Notes under the pieces: generated by a model
Seen by the model: the letters and a program-made list of their open reading frames with translations, nothing else
The model's database searches: none
Told to the model about the DNA's origin: nothing
Source of the DNA: Bacteroidota bacterium
Lineage (GTDB): Bacteria > Bacteroidota > Bacteroidia > Flavobacteriales > Weeksellaceae
Direction: 5' to 3'
Length of the DNA: 64,000 bases
Assembly: GCA_023423715.1 (NCBI GenBank)
Contig: JAFAFC010000031.1
Location: 68,804-132,803, forward strand
Shown here: positions 8,585-16,783 of the stretch, one piece after another
Numbering within the stretch: the stretch's first letter is position 1
Layout: each line of letters starts with the position of its first letter
Position numbers and translations under genes: made by a program

Positions 8585-8968
8585 TTAGAAAGAACCTGTA
8601 GGCTCCCAAAGTTCAATTTTATTACCATCGCAATCCATAATATGCGCAAATTTTCCGTATTCGTACACGGAAATTTCACCCAAAACTTCTACACCTTCCT
8701 TCTTTAATTCTTCAACTAAAGCTTCCAAATCATCCACGGTATAATTAATCATAAAGGGTTTTTCGGAAGGTTCAAAATACTGAGTATCGGCTTTAAATGG
8801 GCTCCATTGCACAGATGATTTTTTAGCATCTTCAGCTTGCGGATCGTATTCAAAACTGCAGCCCCATTGGTTTACGGGTAAACCTAAATGTTTGGCGTAC
8901 CACTCTTTTAATCGTTCTGGATCTTGAGATTTGAAAAATACACCTCCAATTCCTGTTACTCTTTTCAT
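8585..8968 (-). CDS. VOC-superfamily (glyoxalase/bleomycin-resistance fold) protein
   Basis: This 127-residue protein carries one VOC module. It opens with VTGIGGVFFKSQDPERLKEWY, typical of the first beta-alpha unit, and ends with FAHIMDCDGNKIELWEPTG, where the Glu of IELWEP is the usual metal ligand. VOC proteins include lyases, dioxygenases and resistance proteins, and the family alone does not give the substrate. It is 127 residues long, the usual single-domain size. It precedes the DUF2200 gene on the minus strand with a gap of about 50 bases and may be in one transcript with it. Confidence 0.87.
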   Translation of the reverse strand: MKRVTGIGGVFFKSQDPERLKEWYAKHLGLPVNQWGCSFEYDPQAEDAKKSSVQWSPFKADTQYFEPSEKPFMINYTVDDLEALVEELKKEGVEVLGEISVYEYGKFAHIMDCDGNKIELWEPTGSF

Positions 8969-9021
8969 ATACTTTTTATTTTATTTTGAGTTTTGAATCC
9001 AATGTTGAACTTTAAACCTTT

Positions 9022-9381
9022 TTAACTTCTTAATATCTTTTCCATGGCTTTTCCTTTAGCCAATTCATCGATAAGTTTGTCCAAATACCGAATTTTCTGC
9101 ATTAAAGGATCTTCAATATCCTCAACTCGGTAGCCACAAATCACGCCCGTAATTTTGGAAACATTGGGGTTAAGTTGAGGCGCATTTTTAAAGAAGTCTT
9201 CAAAATTGGTTTTGTCTTCGAGAATGCGTTTCAAATCGACGTCATTGTATCCCGTTAACCAAAAGATAACTTGGTGTAACTCGTCAAGAGTACGACCTTT
9301 TTTTTCAACTTTCGTCACATAATGCGGGTAAACTCCCGCAAAAGACATTTTAAAAACGCGTTCGTTGTTTTTGGTATTCAT
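9022..9381 (-). CDS. DUF2200 family protein
   Basis: This 119-residue protein, from the ATG at 9381, matches the DUF2200 family as I recall it: [24 protein letters not shown] near the start, FWLTGY in the middle and a [33 protein letters not shown]-terminal block. No catalytic motif is known to me for this family. An upstream TTG would add three residues and is less likely. It is soluble, without signal peptide. The downstream gene on the same strand is the VOC protein. Confidence 0.85.
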   Translation of the reverse strand: MNTKNNERVFKMSFAGVYPHYVTKVEKKGRTLDELHQVIFWLTGYNDVDLKRILEDKTNFEDFFKNAPQLNPNVSKITGVICGYRVEDIEDPLMQKIRYLDKLIDELAKGKAMEKILRS

Positions 9382-9453
9382 GAAAATCAAAGATTTTTTC
9401 TAGAACCAAATTACATCTTTTTCGAGTTTTATGTTTGAAAAAATCGTAAAAAA

Positions 9454-10293
9454 TTAGGGATACGGAATTGCTGATTTTAAATCAATCGGATTGTTATATT
9501 TTTTAATGGTAGAGCGTAATTGTTCGTTGATTTCTCTTTTGTTGTCTTTGTTTACTACGGTTCCGTCATTCAAATAAAAACTAGACGAATTACTTGATCC
9601 TACACTGTTTTGAATAAAATTGACTGGCGATTCATAAAATTTCAATTTGGTGCTAACGTATTTTTCACGAGTCGTTGGTACGGCAATTTTTTCTGCCATA
9701 TCCAAGAATGAATTTTTCTGTTTTCCTTCTAATTTATGTGATTTTGCAAGAATCCAATAGTAGTTGTTTCCCGAATCGCTCAGTTCAATAATAAGTCCTG
9801 GTAGGCCACGGAATTTGTATGGGCCTTCATGAATTGGGATTTCGGGAGTAAACCATGCGGTCCAATTTCGTCCGCCCCAGTTGGTTGTTGCTTTTTGCAC
9901 AGTAAGATTCCCCAGTTTTTTCTTCTCATCAACCAATTTCCAATCTTGCGAATCTTGAGATGGAACTTTTAAAACGGTGTTTTCTAGTAAATCTAGTTCA
10001 TTAAACGTCGATTTTCCAAGATCATGAGACGTAATTGTTGAAGTATTTAGCTTCATATTCACGGGAAATGGAATATTGTTAACCATTAAAGAATCGGCAA
10101 CAAAATAATCGCGAATGTAATATTTGGCGACATTATCTTGAATGTCGAGATGATAATTTTCTTTGGTTATTAAACTTGAAGTTGAATCTTTTTTATAATT
10201 CAATTCGTAAATAAAGCGTTGGTTTTGCGCCGAAGCAACGATGCTTACTAGGATTAGTAAAAAAGCTATTTTAGTTTTCATGATCTTGTTCAT
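9454..10293 (-). CDS. GLPGLI family exported protein
   Basis: This 279-residue protein has a signal peptide ending near ASAQ and the family-defining motif FRGLPGLIIEL in its middle. The NWTAWFTPEIPIHEGPYKF segment before it is also typical. GLPGLI proteins are Bacteroidota-specific secreted or periplasmic proteins of unknown function. Two starts are possible, ATG 10293 (MNKIMKTK) and ATG 10281 (MKTK). The first overlaps the upstream gene by 23 bases, indicating translational coupling. The upstream gene encodes a carboxypeptidase-regulatory-like protein, a common neighbour for this family. Confidence 0.9.
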   Translation of the reverse strand: MNKIMKTKIAFLLILVSIVASAQNQRFIYELNYKKDSTSSLITKENYHLDIQDNVAKYYIRDYFVADSLMVNNIPFPVNMKLNTSTITSHDLGKSTFNELDLLENTVLKVPSQDSQDWKLVDEKKKLGNLTVQKATTNWGGRNWTAWFTPEIPIHEGPYKFRGLPGLIIELSDSGNNYYWILAKSHKLEGKQKNSFLDMAEKIAVPTTREKYVSTKLKFYESPVNFIQNSVGSSNSSSFYLNDGTVVNKDNKREINEQLRSTIKKYNNPIDLKSAIPYP

Positions 10294-11434
10294 TAATAAA
10301 TTCTTGTTCTTCTTTTGTTAAATTGATTAAATCTTTGTTTTCGGTGACTGGAATTGAGTTCCAATACGCTGAAAATAGATTTACTGGTTTTTCTAAACCG
10401 GTCATAGTACTTGGCTTGAAATTTTTAAATACAATTTCGCGAACTGAAGCGTTGTCGTAGGTTTTATTATCAACTATAAATTTGAAACCGCTACCTTTTT
10501 GTGCGACTTTAGAAGGAACGTACTGATTATCAATTTTGTAAAATTCGTAAAGAATATAGCCATCGCCTAACTGATGCTCATAAGGGATTCCACTTTCATC
10601 CTTTAATTTGTAGGGTTTAAAAGAACTTTGGATAAAGTTTTTGTCAAGATAAGTTATCGCTTGATCCTTTTTTTGATAAAGAATAGTTCCTTTATAAATT
10701 AAATTGGTATCCGTTTTTACCGAGTAGAAAATTTCTTGCTTATCAGCATCTTCAAATACAACCTTTGCGGATGTTTTCGAACCCTTGAATTTTGTAAGAC
10801 GAATCAGGCGATTTAGTTCATGATTAAAAAATATGTTGCCGATGTAATCTTGACTTTGGTCCTGTTTCTTAACTTTAATGTTATTCTGTGAAGGAATTAT
10901 TTTTTTATACCGCAAATATTCATATTGAAATTGGACAAAATTGTCATGTTCACGCTTGAAATTCTCTTTTGCATTGAATTTTCCATCACGACTCCAAAAT
11001 TTTCCATCAGCAACAATAAGTGTTTTTAATTCATTGTTTTCTGAAGATTTTTGCCAATAGGTGATGTCGAAAATTGCAGGTTTTGTATAATAAATATCGT
11101 CATAGCGTTTCAGAACATTTTGTAAAAATTTGGTAAGGTCAATAGACACAATTTTTACTTCGTCAATATTTCGGTATTGAGGTTTCAGGGAAATACTTTC
11201 TTTTAATGGAGTTTTGTCTAAATCAACATATCCAGAAGCGCTAATGTTGAGATTTTTAGCATCGGATGGGAGCAATGCAATACCATCTTCATTGGTATAA
11301 TACACTTGATTGTTCGAAATAATTCGGGCTCCAGAAATGTTTTTCTGATCCTCAGAATCGATGATTTTAATTTTGAATGTTTGCGCTTGAATAAAACTAC
11401 AAACCAAGAGTGCAAAAATAAATGTTCCTTTCAT
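10271..11434 (-). CDS. Carboxypeptidase-regulatory-like domain protein, exported
   Basis: From the ATG at 11434 this is a 387-residue protein with a signal peptide ending at IQAQ. Residues about 20-80 look like a CarboxypepD_reg-like beta-sandwich (FKIKIIDSEDQKNISGARI, then ISASGY), a module found at the N-terminus of many Bacteroidota outer-membrane proteins. The remaining roughly 300 residues are beta-rich and unassigned. An alternative start at 11455 would put seven residues before the signal peptide and is less likely. Its end overlaps the GLPGLI gene, so the two products probably act together at the cell envelope. Confidence 0.8.
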   Translation of the reverse strand: MKGTFIFALLVCSFIQAQTFKIKIIDSEDQKNISGARIISNNQVYYTNEDGIALLPSDAKNLNISASGYVDLDKTPLKESISLKPQYRNIDEVKIVSIDLTKFLQNVLKRYDDIYYTKPAIFDITYWQKSSENNELKTLIVADGKFWSRDGKFNAKENFKREHDNFVQFQYEYLRYKKIIPSQNNIKVKKQDQSQDYIGNIFFNHELNRLIRLTKFKGSKTSAKVVFEDADKQEIFYSVKTDTNLIYKGTILYQKKDQAITYLDKNFIQSSFKPYKLKDESGIPYEHQLGDGYILYEFYKIDNQYVPSKVAQKGSGFKFIVDNKTYDNASVREIVFKNFKPSTMTGLEKPVNLFSAYWNSIPVTENKDLINLTKEEQEFINEQDHEN

Positions 11435-11506
11435 AGATAGGGTTTTGTAAAGCAAATGTAGATGCCCAAAGGCAGTAAAAATTGTAAAAATGGAAACTAA
11501 AATGTG

Positions 11507-12352
11507 TTAAATAATCAACCAGATGTTTTGTTTTTCTAAATCTGTTTTTGAAGTGAAAACTTTAGGTGTAAAATGCGTAATAGCTTTAAAATCACGGTTG
11601 AAATGCGCTTGGTCAAAGAATAGATTTTCTAAAGAAACCTCAGTTAATGCAGCTTTTGGATTTTTTAGCATCGTTAACGATTTCCTAAAACGTAAAATTC
11701 GTCGGTAATCGGACGGGGATTTTCCAATTTTTAATTTGAAATACTGATTTAGATATTGCCTTGAAATGGTATTTTTTTGAGCAATTTGCTCTATTTTATC
11801 GTCGGTTTCTAATGCAAGTAGCAGTTTGTTGATTAAGGAATCTTTGCGATTTTGAAACCTTTCAATAAAAAAGTTCTCCAAAAACTGAATTTGATCTTTT
11901 CGATTTGGTAAGTCAAAAATTGGTGCTATTTTTTGCGTAAAATCTCGTTCGGGCTGAAAGTTTTCCATTGATTTGGGCTGATAGAAAAGCTCCATCTCAG
12001 GAAAAAAGAAATTCATTCCGAATGGTTTAAAATAGATCGTAATTTCGTCAACAGCCTCTAAATAATGGACTTTTAAAGGTTTGGTATAATGATATGTTAA
12101 GCTTGAAATGTAATTTGGTTGCGACGATTTTCGAATAAAAACCTCATTATCTCTAATTTCCAAAACGGCATTTCGTATTAAAGTTAGAATGCAAAAATTG
12201 TTGGGAAAAGTATAGTATTCATAAGGGAAATTGCCTTCCTTTTTCAAAAAATAGAAGCCTTCTAAATAGTTTTGGAGAAGTTCAGTTTTCGGAATGTAAA
12301 AATCTACCATAGATGTTTCGTATTTCGGGCTAAAAATACCTTTTATCCACAT
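11507..12352 (-). CDS. AraC-family transcriptional regulator
   Basis: This 281-residue regulator has an N-terminal unassigned effector region (about 1-170) and a C-terminal HTH_18 domain (about 185-270). The first helix-turn-helix includes IEQIAQKNTISRQYLNQYFKLKIGKSPSDYRRI, and the second includes TEVSLENLFFDQAHFNRDFKAITHFTPKVF, both matching the AraC pattern. An internal ATG at 12310 (MVDFYIPKTEL) could be the true start and would remove 14 residues. It lies on the same strand just upstream of the carboxypeptidase-regulatory-like/GLPGLI pair, about 70 bases apart, and could regulate it. The effector is unknown. Confidence 0.9.
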   Translation of the reverse strand: MWIKGIFSPKYETSMVDFYIPKTELLQNYLEGFYFLKKEGNFPYEYYTFPNNFCILTLIRNAVLEIRDNEVFIRKSSQPNYISSLTYHYTKPLKVHYLEAVDEITIYFKPFGMNFFFPEMELFYQPKSMENFQPERDFTQKIAPIFDLPNRKDQIQFLENFFIERFQNRKDSLINKLLLALETDDKIEQIAQKNTISRQYLNQYFKLKIGKSPSDYRRILRFRKSLTMLKNPKAALTEVSLENLFFDQAHFNRDFKAITHFTPKVFTSKTDLEKQNIWLII

Positions 12353-12427
12353 GATTTTATGGTAAGAAATTGCTAAATTATCTCGTTAAATCGTTAAATA
12401 TTTCCTTGGATTTTTAAGAAATTCAGC

Positions 12428-12997
12428 TTATAAATCGCATAGACGTTTAGGAAATTGTTTGTCAGCAAAGGCTTTCAATGCTTGTGTGGGCTGCGAGTTT
12501 TCGTCGAGTATGCAATTTTCTTCACAAGGAACAATCTCTTGATTTTTCATGAATCGGATTACATGTTTGTTTTTGATGTAGTAGCGTTCCTCATAGGTTT
12601 CAGGCTCCAAACCCGCTGGCCCACCGATATAGCGTTCATAAATAAAAAATACGTTGTTTTGATCATAATAATACTCGGTGTAGGATTCTCCATCGCCTAA
12701 ATACCCCCATTGAATGCTAATTTTGATAATTTTTCCATTTTCAAAATAATAATTAATCGTATTTTCTACGTCACAAGTGAATGTAAAGCTTTGTGGTTTT
12801 ATTTTTTTAGCGTTGATGGTCGCATACTGCTTTTTAATCCATTGGATATGTTCTTGATCTGCAGATTCGTTGGTGTCCTTTAGTTTTAATGAATCTACTT
12901 TTTCAAGAGTTTGTGCAGTTTCTTTAGTAGTATCTTCTTTTTTTTGACATTGCAGCAGCAATAAAAGAATGACGGATATGGAAAGTAATTTTCTCAT
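12428..12997 (-). CDS. Uncharacterised lipoprotein
   Basis: This 189-residue protein has a lipoprotein signal peptide with the lipobox LLQC, so the mature protein starts at C17. A charged linker follows, then a beta-rich domain with many aromatic residues (YTEYYYDQNNVFFIYERYIGG). Two further cysteines near the C-terminus (PCEENC) could form a disulphide. I recognise no family. It is probably attached to the outer membrane. No linked genes: the upstream neighbour is divergent. Confidence 0.8.
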   Translation of the reverse strand: MRKLLSISVILLLLLQCQKKEDTTKETAQTLEKVDSLKLKDTNESADQEHIQWIKKQYATINAKKIKPQSFTFTCDVENTINYYFENGKIIKISIQWGYLGDGESYTEYYYDQNNVFFIYERYIGGPAGLEPETYEERYYIKNKHVIRFMKNQEIVPCEENCILDENSQPTQALKAFADKQFPKRLCDL

Positions 12998-13206
12998 TGT
13001 GTAATTTTTAAAAAAGGTAAGAAAATATTTTTTAAAGGAGTAGTCTTCTTTTTTATTGTCTAGTATTAGAAGTGTTAATTATTTTAGAACAAAGAGTCTT
13101 TTAGATTTTTATTTTTCTATTTTTTGTGATTTTTATGTTTATTTTTCTTTCCTGTAGTTAATGTTCTGATTATTATTGGTTTATTGATAGTTTGTTTTCA
13201 AATAAA

Positions 13207-13237
13207 TTGTAAAAAGTTGATTTTTTAAGTACCTTTG
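13207..13237 (+). promoter_or_regulatory. Bacteroidota-type promoter for the 13264 gene pair
   Basis: TTG at 13207-13209, a 20-base spacer and TACCTTTG at 13230-13237 match the Bacteroidota consensus. Transcription would begin near 13244, about 20 bases before the ATG. Confidence 0.62.
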
Positions 13238-13263
13238 TCGGCTAGTTTAAAAAATTCAATTGT

Positions 13264-13920
13264 ATGAAAAATAAAGTTTATTTTCTTGGATTTGTAGTGG
13301 CAAGTTTGTCGCTTAATGCACAAGTAGGGGTAGGTACTACAACACCAACAGAAAAATTAGATGTGGATGGAACACTTAGGGTTCGTAAACTACCTAATGA
13401 TGGTGAAGTAGGGATTTATACAACGGGACAAAATACCAATTCTGGAAATACAGCTACCCAAACTTTTAAGGCAAGCACGCCATTGATGGTTGATGCTAAT
13501 GGAGTTATGGGAACTACAACCTATGGAAGTTTGGTGCCTAATGCTAATCTATTTGATAGTCAAGTGAATAAAACTAAAGATGATTCAAACGCCATGTTTG
13601 TTATAAAACGTTTTACCTTGGAAGATAATACACTCCCAGATACTTCGGTAGGAAGGTATTCTACATCGGGTATGGATACAGGGATGAGTGTTGCAAATTG
13701 GCAAGGGATTATTTCAAATATTAGTTTTAAACTTACTTCTGAAACGAATAACCCTAATGCTGCTTTTGATATTAATCAACCTTTTAATTATAGATTGCAG
13801 GGTGGGCCCACTGGGAATTGGAAAATTATAGGAGATCTTCCTAACATGAAGGAAACCGCGTTCGTAGATATACTATTTATTAAAGCGAGTATTGTTGCTG
13901 CGGAAGATCGCAGCAAATAA
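13264..13920 (+). CDS. Secreted protein with VGVGTTTPTEKLDV N-terminus
   Basis: This 218-residue exported protein has a signal peptide ending at LNAQ, directly followed by VGVGTTTPTEKLDVDGTLRV. This motif type (VGIGT.NP...LDV) recurs in Bacteroidota surface and fibre-like proteins. A Thr/Asn-rich middle leads to a C-terminal domain with NAMFVIKRFTLED and a hydrophobic end, FVDILFIKAS. It is paralogous to the next gene: the MFVI(K/R)RF, ISN and FVDILFIK/YVDVLFIR segments align. The two form an operon 18 bases apart. Function is unknown; a surface structural or adhesive role is inference. The same N-terminal motif occurs in three proteins at 60.5-63 kb, with a different C-terminal domain. Confidence 0.8.
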   Translation: MKNKVYFLGFVVASLSLNAQVGVGTTTPTEKLDVDGTLRVRKLPNDGEVGIYTTGQNTNSGNTATQTFKASTPLMVDANGVMGTTTYGSLVPNANLFDSQVNKTKDDSNAMFVIKRFTLEDNTLPDTSVGRYSTSGMDTGMSVANWQGIISNISFKLTSETNNPNAAFDINQPFNYRLQGGPTGNWKIIGDLPNMKETAFVDILFIKASIVAAEDRSK

Positions 13921-13938
13921 ACCAAAAATAAAATTGAA

Positions 13939-14628
13939 ATGAAAAATACAATTTTTTTCGTGTTTTGTTTTTTGAGTACTTTTTTTTACGCTCAAAGCAC
14001 ACCTAAAGATAAAGTGGGTATCAATACGAAAACACCAACTGAAATTTTGGATGTGAATGAGACCATGCGAGTGCGCACAATCCCTAACAACAAAGCTACT
14101 TATGTTGATGGTACTGGTACAAGTAAAACCTATACTGCGGTTTCGCCAGTTGTAGTTTCGGATAATTATAATGTTGTTGGAAGAACGACCAAGGCAGATT
14201 TGGTTCCGAATAATACAACATCTGATTTTAATACATCAGATAACTCAACGGCTATGTTTGTTATTAGACGATTTAAAATAGGAGACTGGCCAAGTGCTAG
14301 TGGGAATGTAGGAACAGCTTTAGGAGTATATGTTCCAAACACAACAGATCCAACAAAACTTGTTCTTGTCGAAGGATCAACAATGTCAACGGCGAAATGG
14401 GATGCTATTCTTTCTAATGTTGGCTTTGGGTTCACTAAAGCAGATGAAGTTAAAAATGTTTTTAATCAAAAGCATTTACATTCTTGGCAGTTGATTCGTA
14501 AAGATGGTGTATGGAAAATTTGGGGAGACATTAACGGGATGCAGGAAAAATCGGATTATGTAGATGTCTTATTCATCAGAAAGTCCAACGTAGCATCAGA
14601 AGAACGAAATGAATTGTATAATTGGTAA
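13939..14628 (+). CDS. Secreted protein, paralogue of the upstream gene
   Basis: This 229-residue protein has a signal peptide ending near FYAQ and the motif VGINTKTPTEILDVNETMRV. It aligns along its length with the 13264 product: ASTPLMV/AVSPVVV, STAMFVIRRF, WDAILSNVGFGF, WQLIRKDGVWKIWGDINGMQEKSDYVDVLFIRKSNVASEER. The pair therefore arose by tandem duplication and has diverged substantially. It ends before a hairpin shared with the convergent gene. No enzymatic motif is visible. Confidence 0.8.
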   Translation: MKNTIFFVFCFLSTFFYAQSTPKDKVGINTKTPTEILDVNETMRVRTIPNNKATYVDGTGTSKTYTAVSPVVVSDNYNVVGRTTKADLVPNNTTSDFNTSDNSTAMFVIRRFKIGDWPSASGNVGTALGVYVPNTTDPTKLVLVEGSTMSTAKWDAILSNVGFGFTKADEVKNVFNQKHLHSWQLIRKDGVWKIWGDINGMQEKSDYVDVLFIRKSNVASEERNELYNW

Positions 14629-14640
14629 TTAAAAAAAACT

Positions 14641-14670
14641 AAAAAGAAGGGAAAATTTTCCTTCTTTTTT
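14641..14670. terminator. Bidirectional terminator between convergent genes
   Basis: AAAAAGAAGG (14641-14650) pairs with CCTTCTTTTT (14660-14669) around an A/T loop that can pair further. A and T tracts on both sides allow action on both strands, for the genes ending at 14628 and 14685. Confidence 0.7.
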
Positions 14671-14684
14671 TATGTGATTTCTTC

Positions 14685-15518
14685 TTATTTAAAAATGTCT
14701 TGCAAAAACGTTTTCAGTTCTTGCCAGGACTTTTCATCAGCTTCTTTATTGTACGCAATTTTTAAGTCGAATTTTTTTCCAATTTCCGTTGCTTCAGGAT
14801 TGGTGAATGCGTGAACGGCATTAGGATAACTTTCAAATTTATAGTTGATTATAGCCGAGTCCATTTCTTTTTTGAAAGCGGTGATTTCTTCAGGCGAAAT
14901 AAAACTATCGGCAGCCCCATTTAAAACAAGAACTTTTACTGTAGAATTTGTTGGTTTTACACCAGTCATCAAGTTTCCATGAAAACTAGCAACTCCTTTA
15001 AGATCGGCTTCTTGTCTTCCCATATTGAGTGCCATGGCACCACCAAAACAATAACCTAAAACAGCCATTTTACTAGCGTCGGCATTTGGAAGTTCCAGCG
15101 CTTTTTGCTTCGCAGCATCAAAAACACGTTTAGCAAGGGGAGAATCGGTATAAAAGCCGCTAGCTTCTTTGTTCGCCGCTTCTGGATTATCAACCACTTT
15201 CCCTTCGCCGTAATAATCAACTGCAACCGCAAGATAGCCTAGTTCAGCAAGCTGTTTGGCTCTGCTTTTGGCATAATCATTTAGTCCCCACCATTCTGGA
15301 ATCACAAAAACGACGGGTCTTTTTTCCGTTTCATCTCCTTGGAAAGCAGCAAATGAAGCGTATTCTTTTCCATTCAAAGTATAGTTTAAGGTTTTCTCTG
15401 TAAGCATTTTTGTTTCTTGAGATTCAGTTGGAGCGGTTTTTTGCTCTTTCTGAGTGCACGAAATTCCAAAACTTAGGATTACAGCACACGAAATAATTTT
15501 AACAAAGGATTTTTGCAT
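14685..15518 (-). CDS. Dienelactone hydrolase-family lipoprotein
   Basis: This alpha/beta hydrolase has 277 residues. It starts with a signal peptide with a lipobox-like SFGISC, placing lipidation at C21. The DLH triad is visible as C157 (GYCFGGA), D204 (NGAADSFI) and H236 (NAVHAFTN). IPEWWGLNDY and VAVDYYGEG are family strands. DLH enzymes hydrolyse lactones and esters; many family members are of unknown substrate. Being a lipoprotein, it acts in the periplasm or at the outer membrane, unlike the cytoplasmic catabolic enzymes. It lies in tandem with other envelope genes on the minus strand, with no sign of a catabolic cluster. Confidence 0.9.
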   Translation of the reverse strand: MQKSFVKIISCAVILSFGISCTQKEQKTAPTESQETKMLTEKTLNYTLNGKEYASFAAFQGDETEKRPVVFVIPEWWGLNDYAKSRAKQLAELGYLAVAVDYYGEGKVVDNPEAANKEASGFYTDSPLAKRVFDAAKQKALELPNADASKMAVLGYCFGGAMALNMGRQEADLKGVASFHGNLMTGVKPTNSTVKVLVLNGAADSFISPEEITAFKKEMDSAIINYKFESYPNAVHAFTNPEATEIGKKFDLKIAYNKEADEKSWQELKTFLQDIFK

Positions 15519-15584
15519 TTTTCAGTCTTTTTATTCAAATAAAACTAAGAAAATAATTTTAAAGTTGTTTAAAATCAATCGGAT

Positions 15585-16244
15585 TTAGTTAAGGAATTTT
15601 CCAAAAAAGGATTTGATGTTAAAGTAATATTTAATTTCGGATCCATCTGGTTTTTGAAGAGTTAGCACATCGTAAGGATTTCCATTTTTGTGCATTAAGG
15701 ATTGTAGCTTCATTTTACAATCTACACAATTTTGTCTTACATATTCATATTCCTCCCGAACACTATTTACTTTAATCGCAGTTTCATAGGAACTACCACG
15801 TCTATTATCCTCTGTCATTTTTCGGGTATCGGTGAATTCATAGGAATCAGAATTCATATCAACACTGATTTTTTCGGCTTTGAAACGAACCTGGTTTTTG
15901 TTCAAAATTTTATATTCATAAATGTCCGTTAGGTTAGATTCTTTGTGATGTTCGAAGAATTTTCCGTTTTCAATCCACCAAGTTCCAGTTTCTTGTGAAG
16001 TGTAATGATCTCCGCTTTTATTTAAGTCGAAGTTTAAAATAAAAGATCCATCCTCTGTTCTTGACATTTCCCAATTTTTAGTTACTCCTTCAAGTTGTTT
16101 GTCTTGTTCAGTTCCTGTCCAGACTCCGACAAGTTGGGGGTCTATCTTCTTTCCGTTTTTTAACGTAACTAAATTAGCAGATGTAGAGCAGGAAGTGATG
16201 GAAATTAAGCTAATAAAAGCTAAAAAGTAAATGTAGTTTTTCAT
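15585..16244 (-). CDS. Uncharacterised lipoprotein
   Basis: This 219-residue protein has a signal peptide with lipobox ITSC (C19). Residues about 38-140 are rich in short beta strands starting with LVGVWTGTE, reminiscent of lipocalin-like single-domain proteins, but I cannot name a family. The C-terminal part has CVDCK, a CxxC-type pair, then a final strand-rich segment DVLTLQKPDGSEIKYYFNI. It is probably envelope-anchored. It lies downstream of the thioredoxin-like/TonB receptor pair, about 58 bases away, so the CxxC might link it to the same redox context; that is inference only. Confidence 0.72.
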   Translation of the reverse strand: MKNYIYFLAFISLISITSCSTSANLVTLKNGKKIDPQLVGVWTGTEQDKQLEGVTKNWEMSRTEDGSFILNFDLNKSGDHYTSQETGTWWIENGKFFEHHKESNLTDIYEYKILNKNQVRFKAEKISVDMNSDSYEFTDTRKMTEDNRRGSSYETAIKVNSVREEYEYVRQNCVDCKMKLQSLMHKNGNPYDVLTLQKPDGSEIKYYFNIKSFFGKFLN

Positions 16245-16302
16245 AGAAAATATAATTTGGTTTCTATTTTCTAATTTACATATTTAGCTGATTCAAAATT
16301 TT

Positions 16303-16782
16303 TTAATTTGACTTTTTTGAAAAATAAATAAGAATGTTTTGCAACTCTTGTGCATTTAGAAAACCAGAATATTGAAATAAGATTTGGTTTTGCGGACTGA
16401 TAACTAAAATAAGAGGATAACTTGCTGGATTATTTTCTTGGCTAAAGTGTGAAGCAAGTTCATGAATTCCTGTTTTAGTTCCATGTGGAATGTAGTGAAA
16501 CTCCTTTCCTAAGTAAGTTATAGTACACTTTTCTTCAGCATCGAAATTGATGAAATAGTATTTTTCGTTGATGAGATTTTCAATTTTTTTATTTTTGAAA
16601 GTCGTTCTCTTCATAGCGTGACAATAGGAACACCAATTTGTTTGGATGAATATCAATGTGTTTTTAGGTTCGTCTTTCTGCTGTTTTTCCAAAATTTCAA
16701 ACGAACTAGTTTGAAGTTGAGCAAAAGAATTGGGCGAAAAACAAACTGCAAATAGTACGCTGAAAATTAGCCACGTTCTCAT
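16303..16782 (-). CDS. Periplasmic thioredoxin-like protein
   Basis: This 159-residue protein has a signal peptide ending near SFAQ and a thioredoxin-like domain with the redox motif W50-CSYC (C51, C54), typical of the thioredoxin_7/DsbD-gamma-like group. The predicted cis-Pro region is SYPLILVISP. It would carry electrons or reduce disulphides in the periplasm. Its start codon lies one base after the stop of the TonB receptor gene, so the two are almost certainly translated together. That receptor has a CxxC in its plug (C89, C92), a plausible partner. Confidence 0.85.
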   Translation of the reverse strand: MRTWLIFSVLFAVCFSPNSFAQLQTSSFEILEKQQKDEPKNTLIFIQTNWCSYCHAMKRTTFKNKKIENLINEKYYFINFDAEEKCTITYLGKEFHYIPHGTKTGIHELASHFSQENNPASYPLILVISPQNQILFQYSGFLNAQELQNILIYFSKKSN

Positions 16783-16783
16783 G

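Noticed and set aside
10271..10293. A frameshift joining the carboxypeptidase-regulatory-like and GLPGLI genes into one
   Set aside because: The downstream protein has its own start codon and signal peptide, and both are intact family members; an overlap is the simpler reading.
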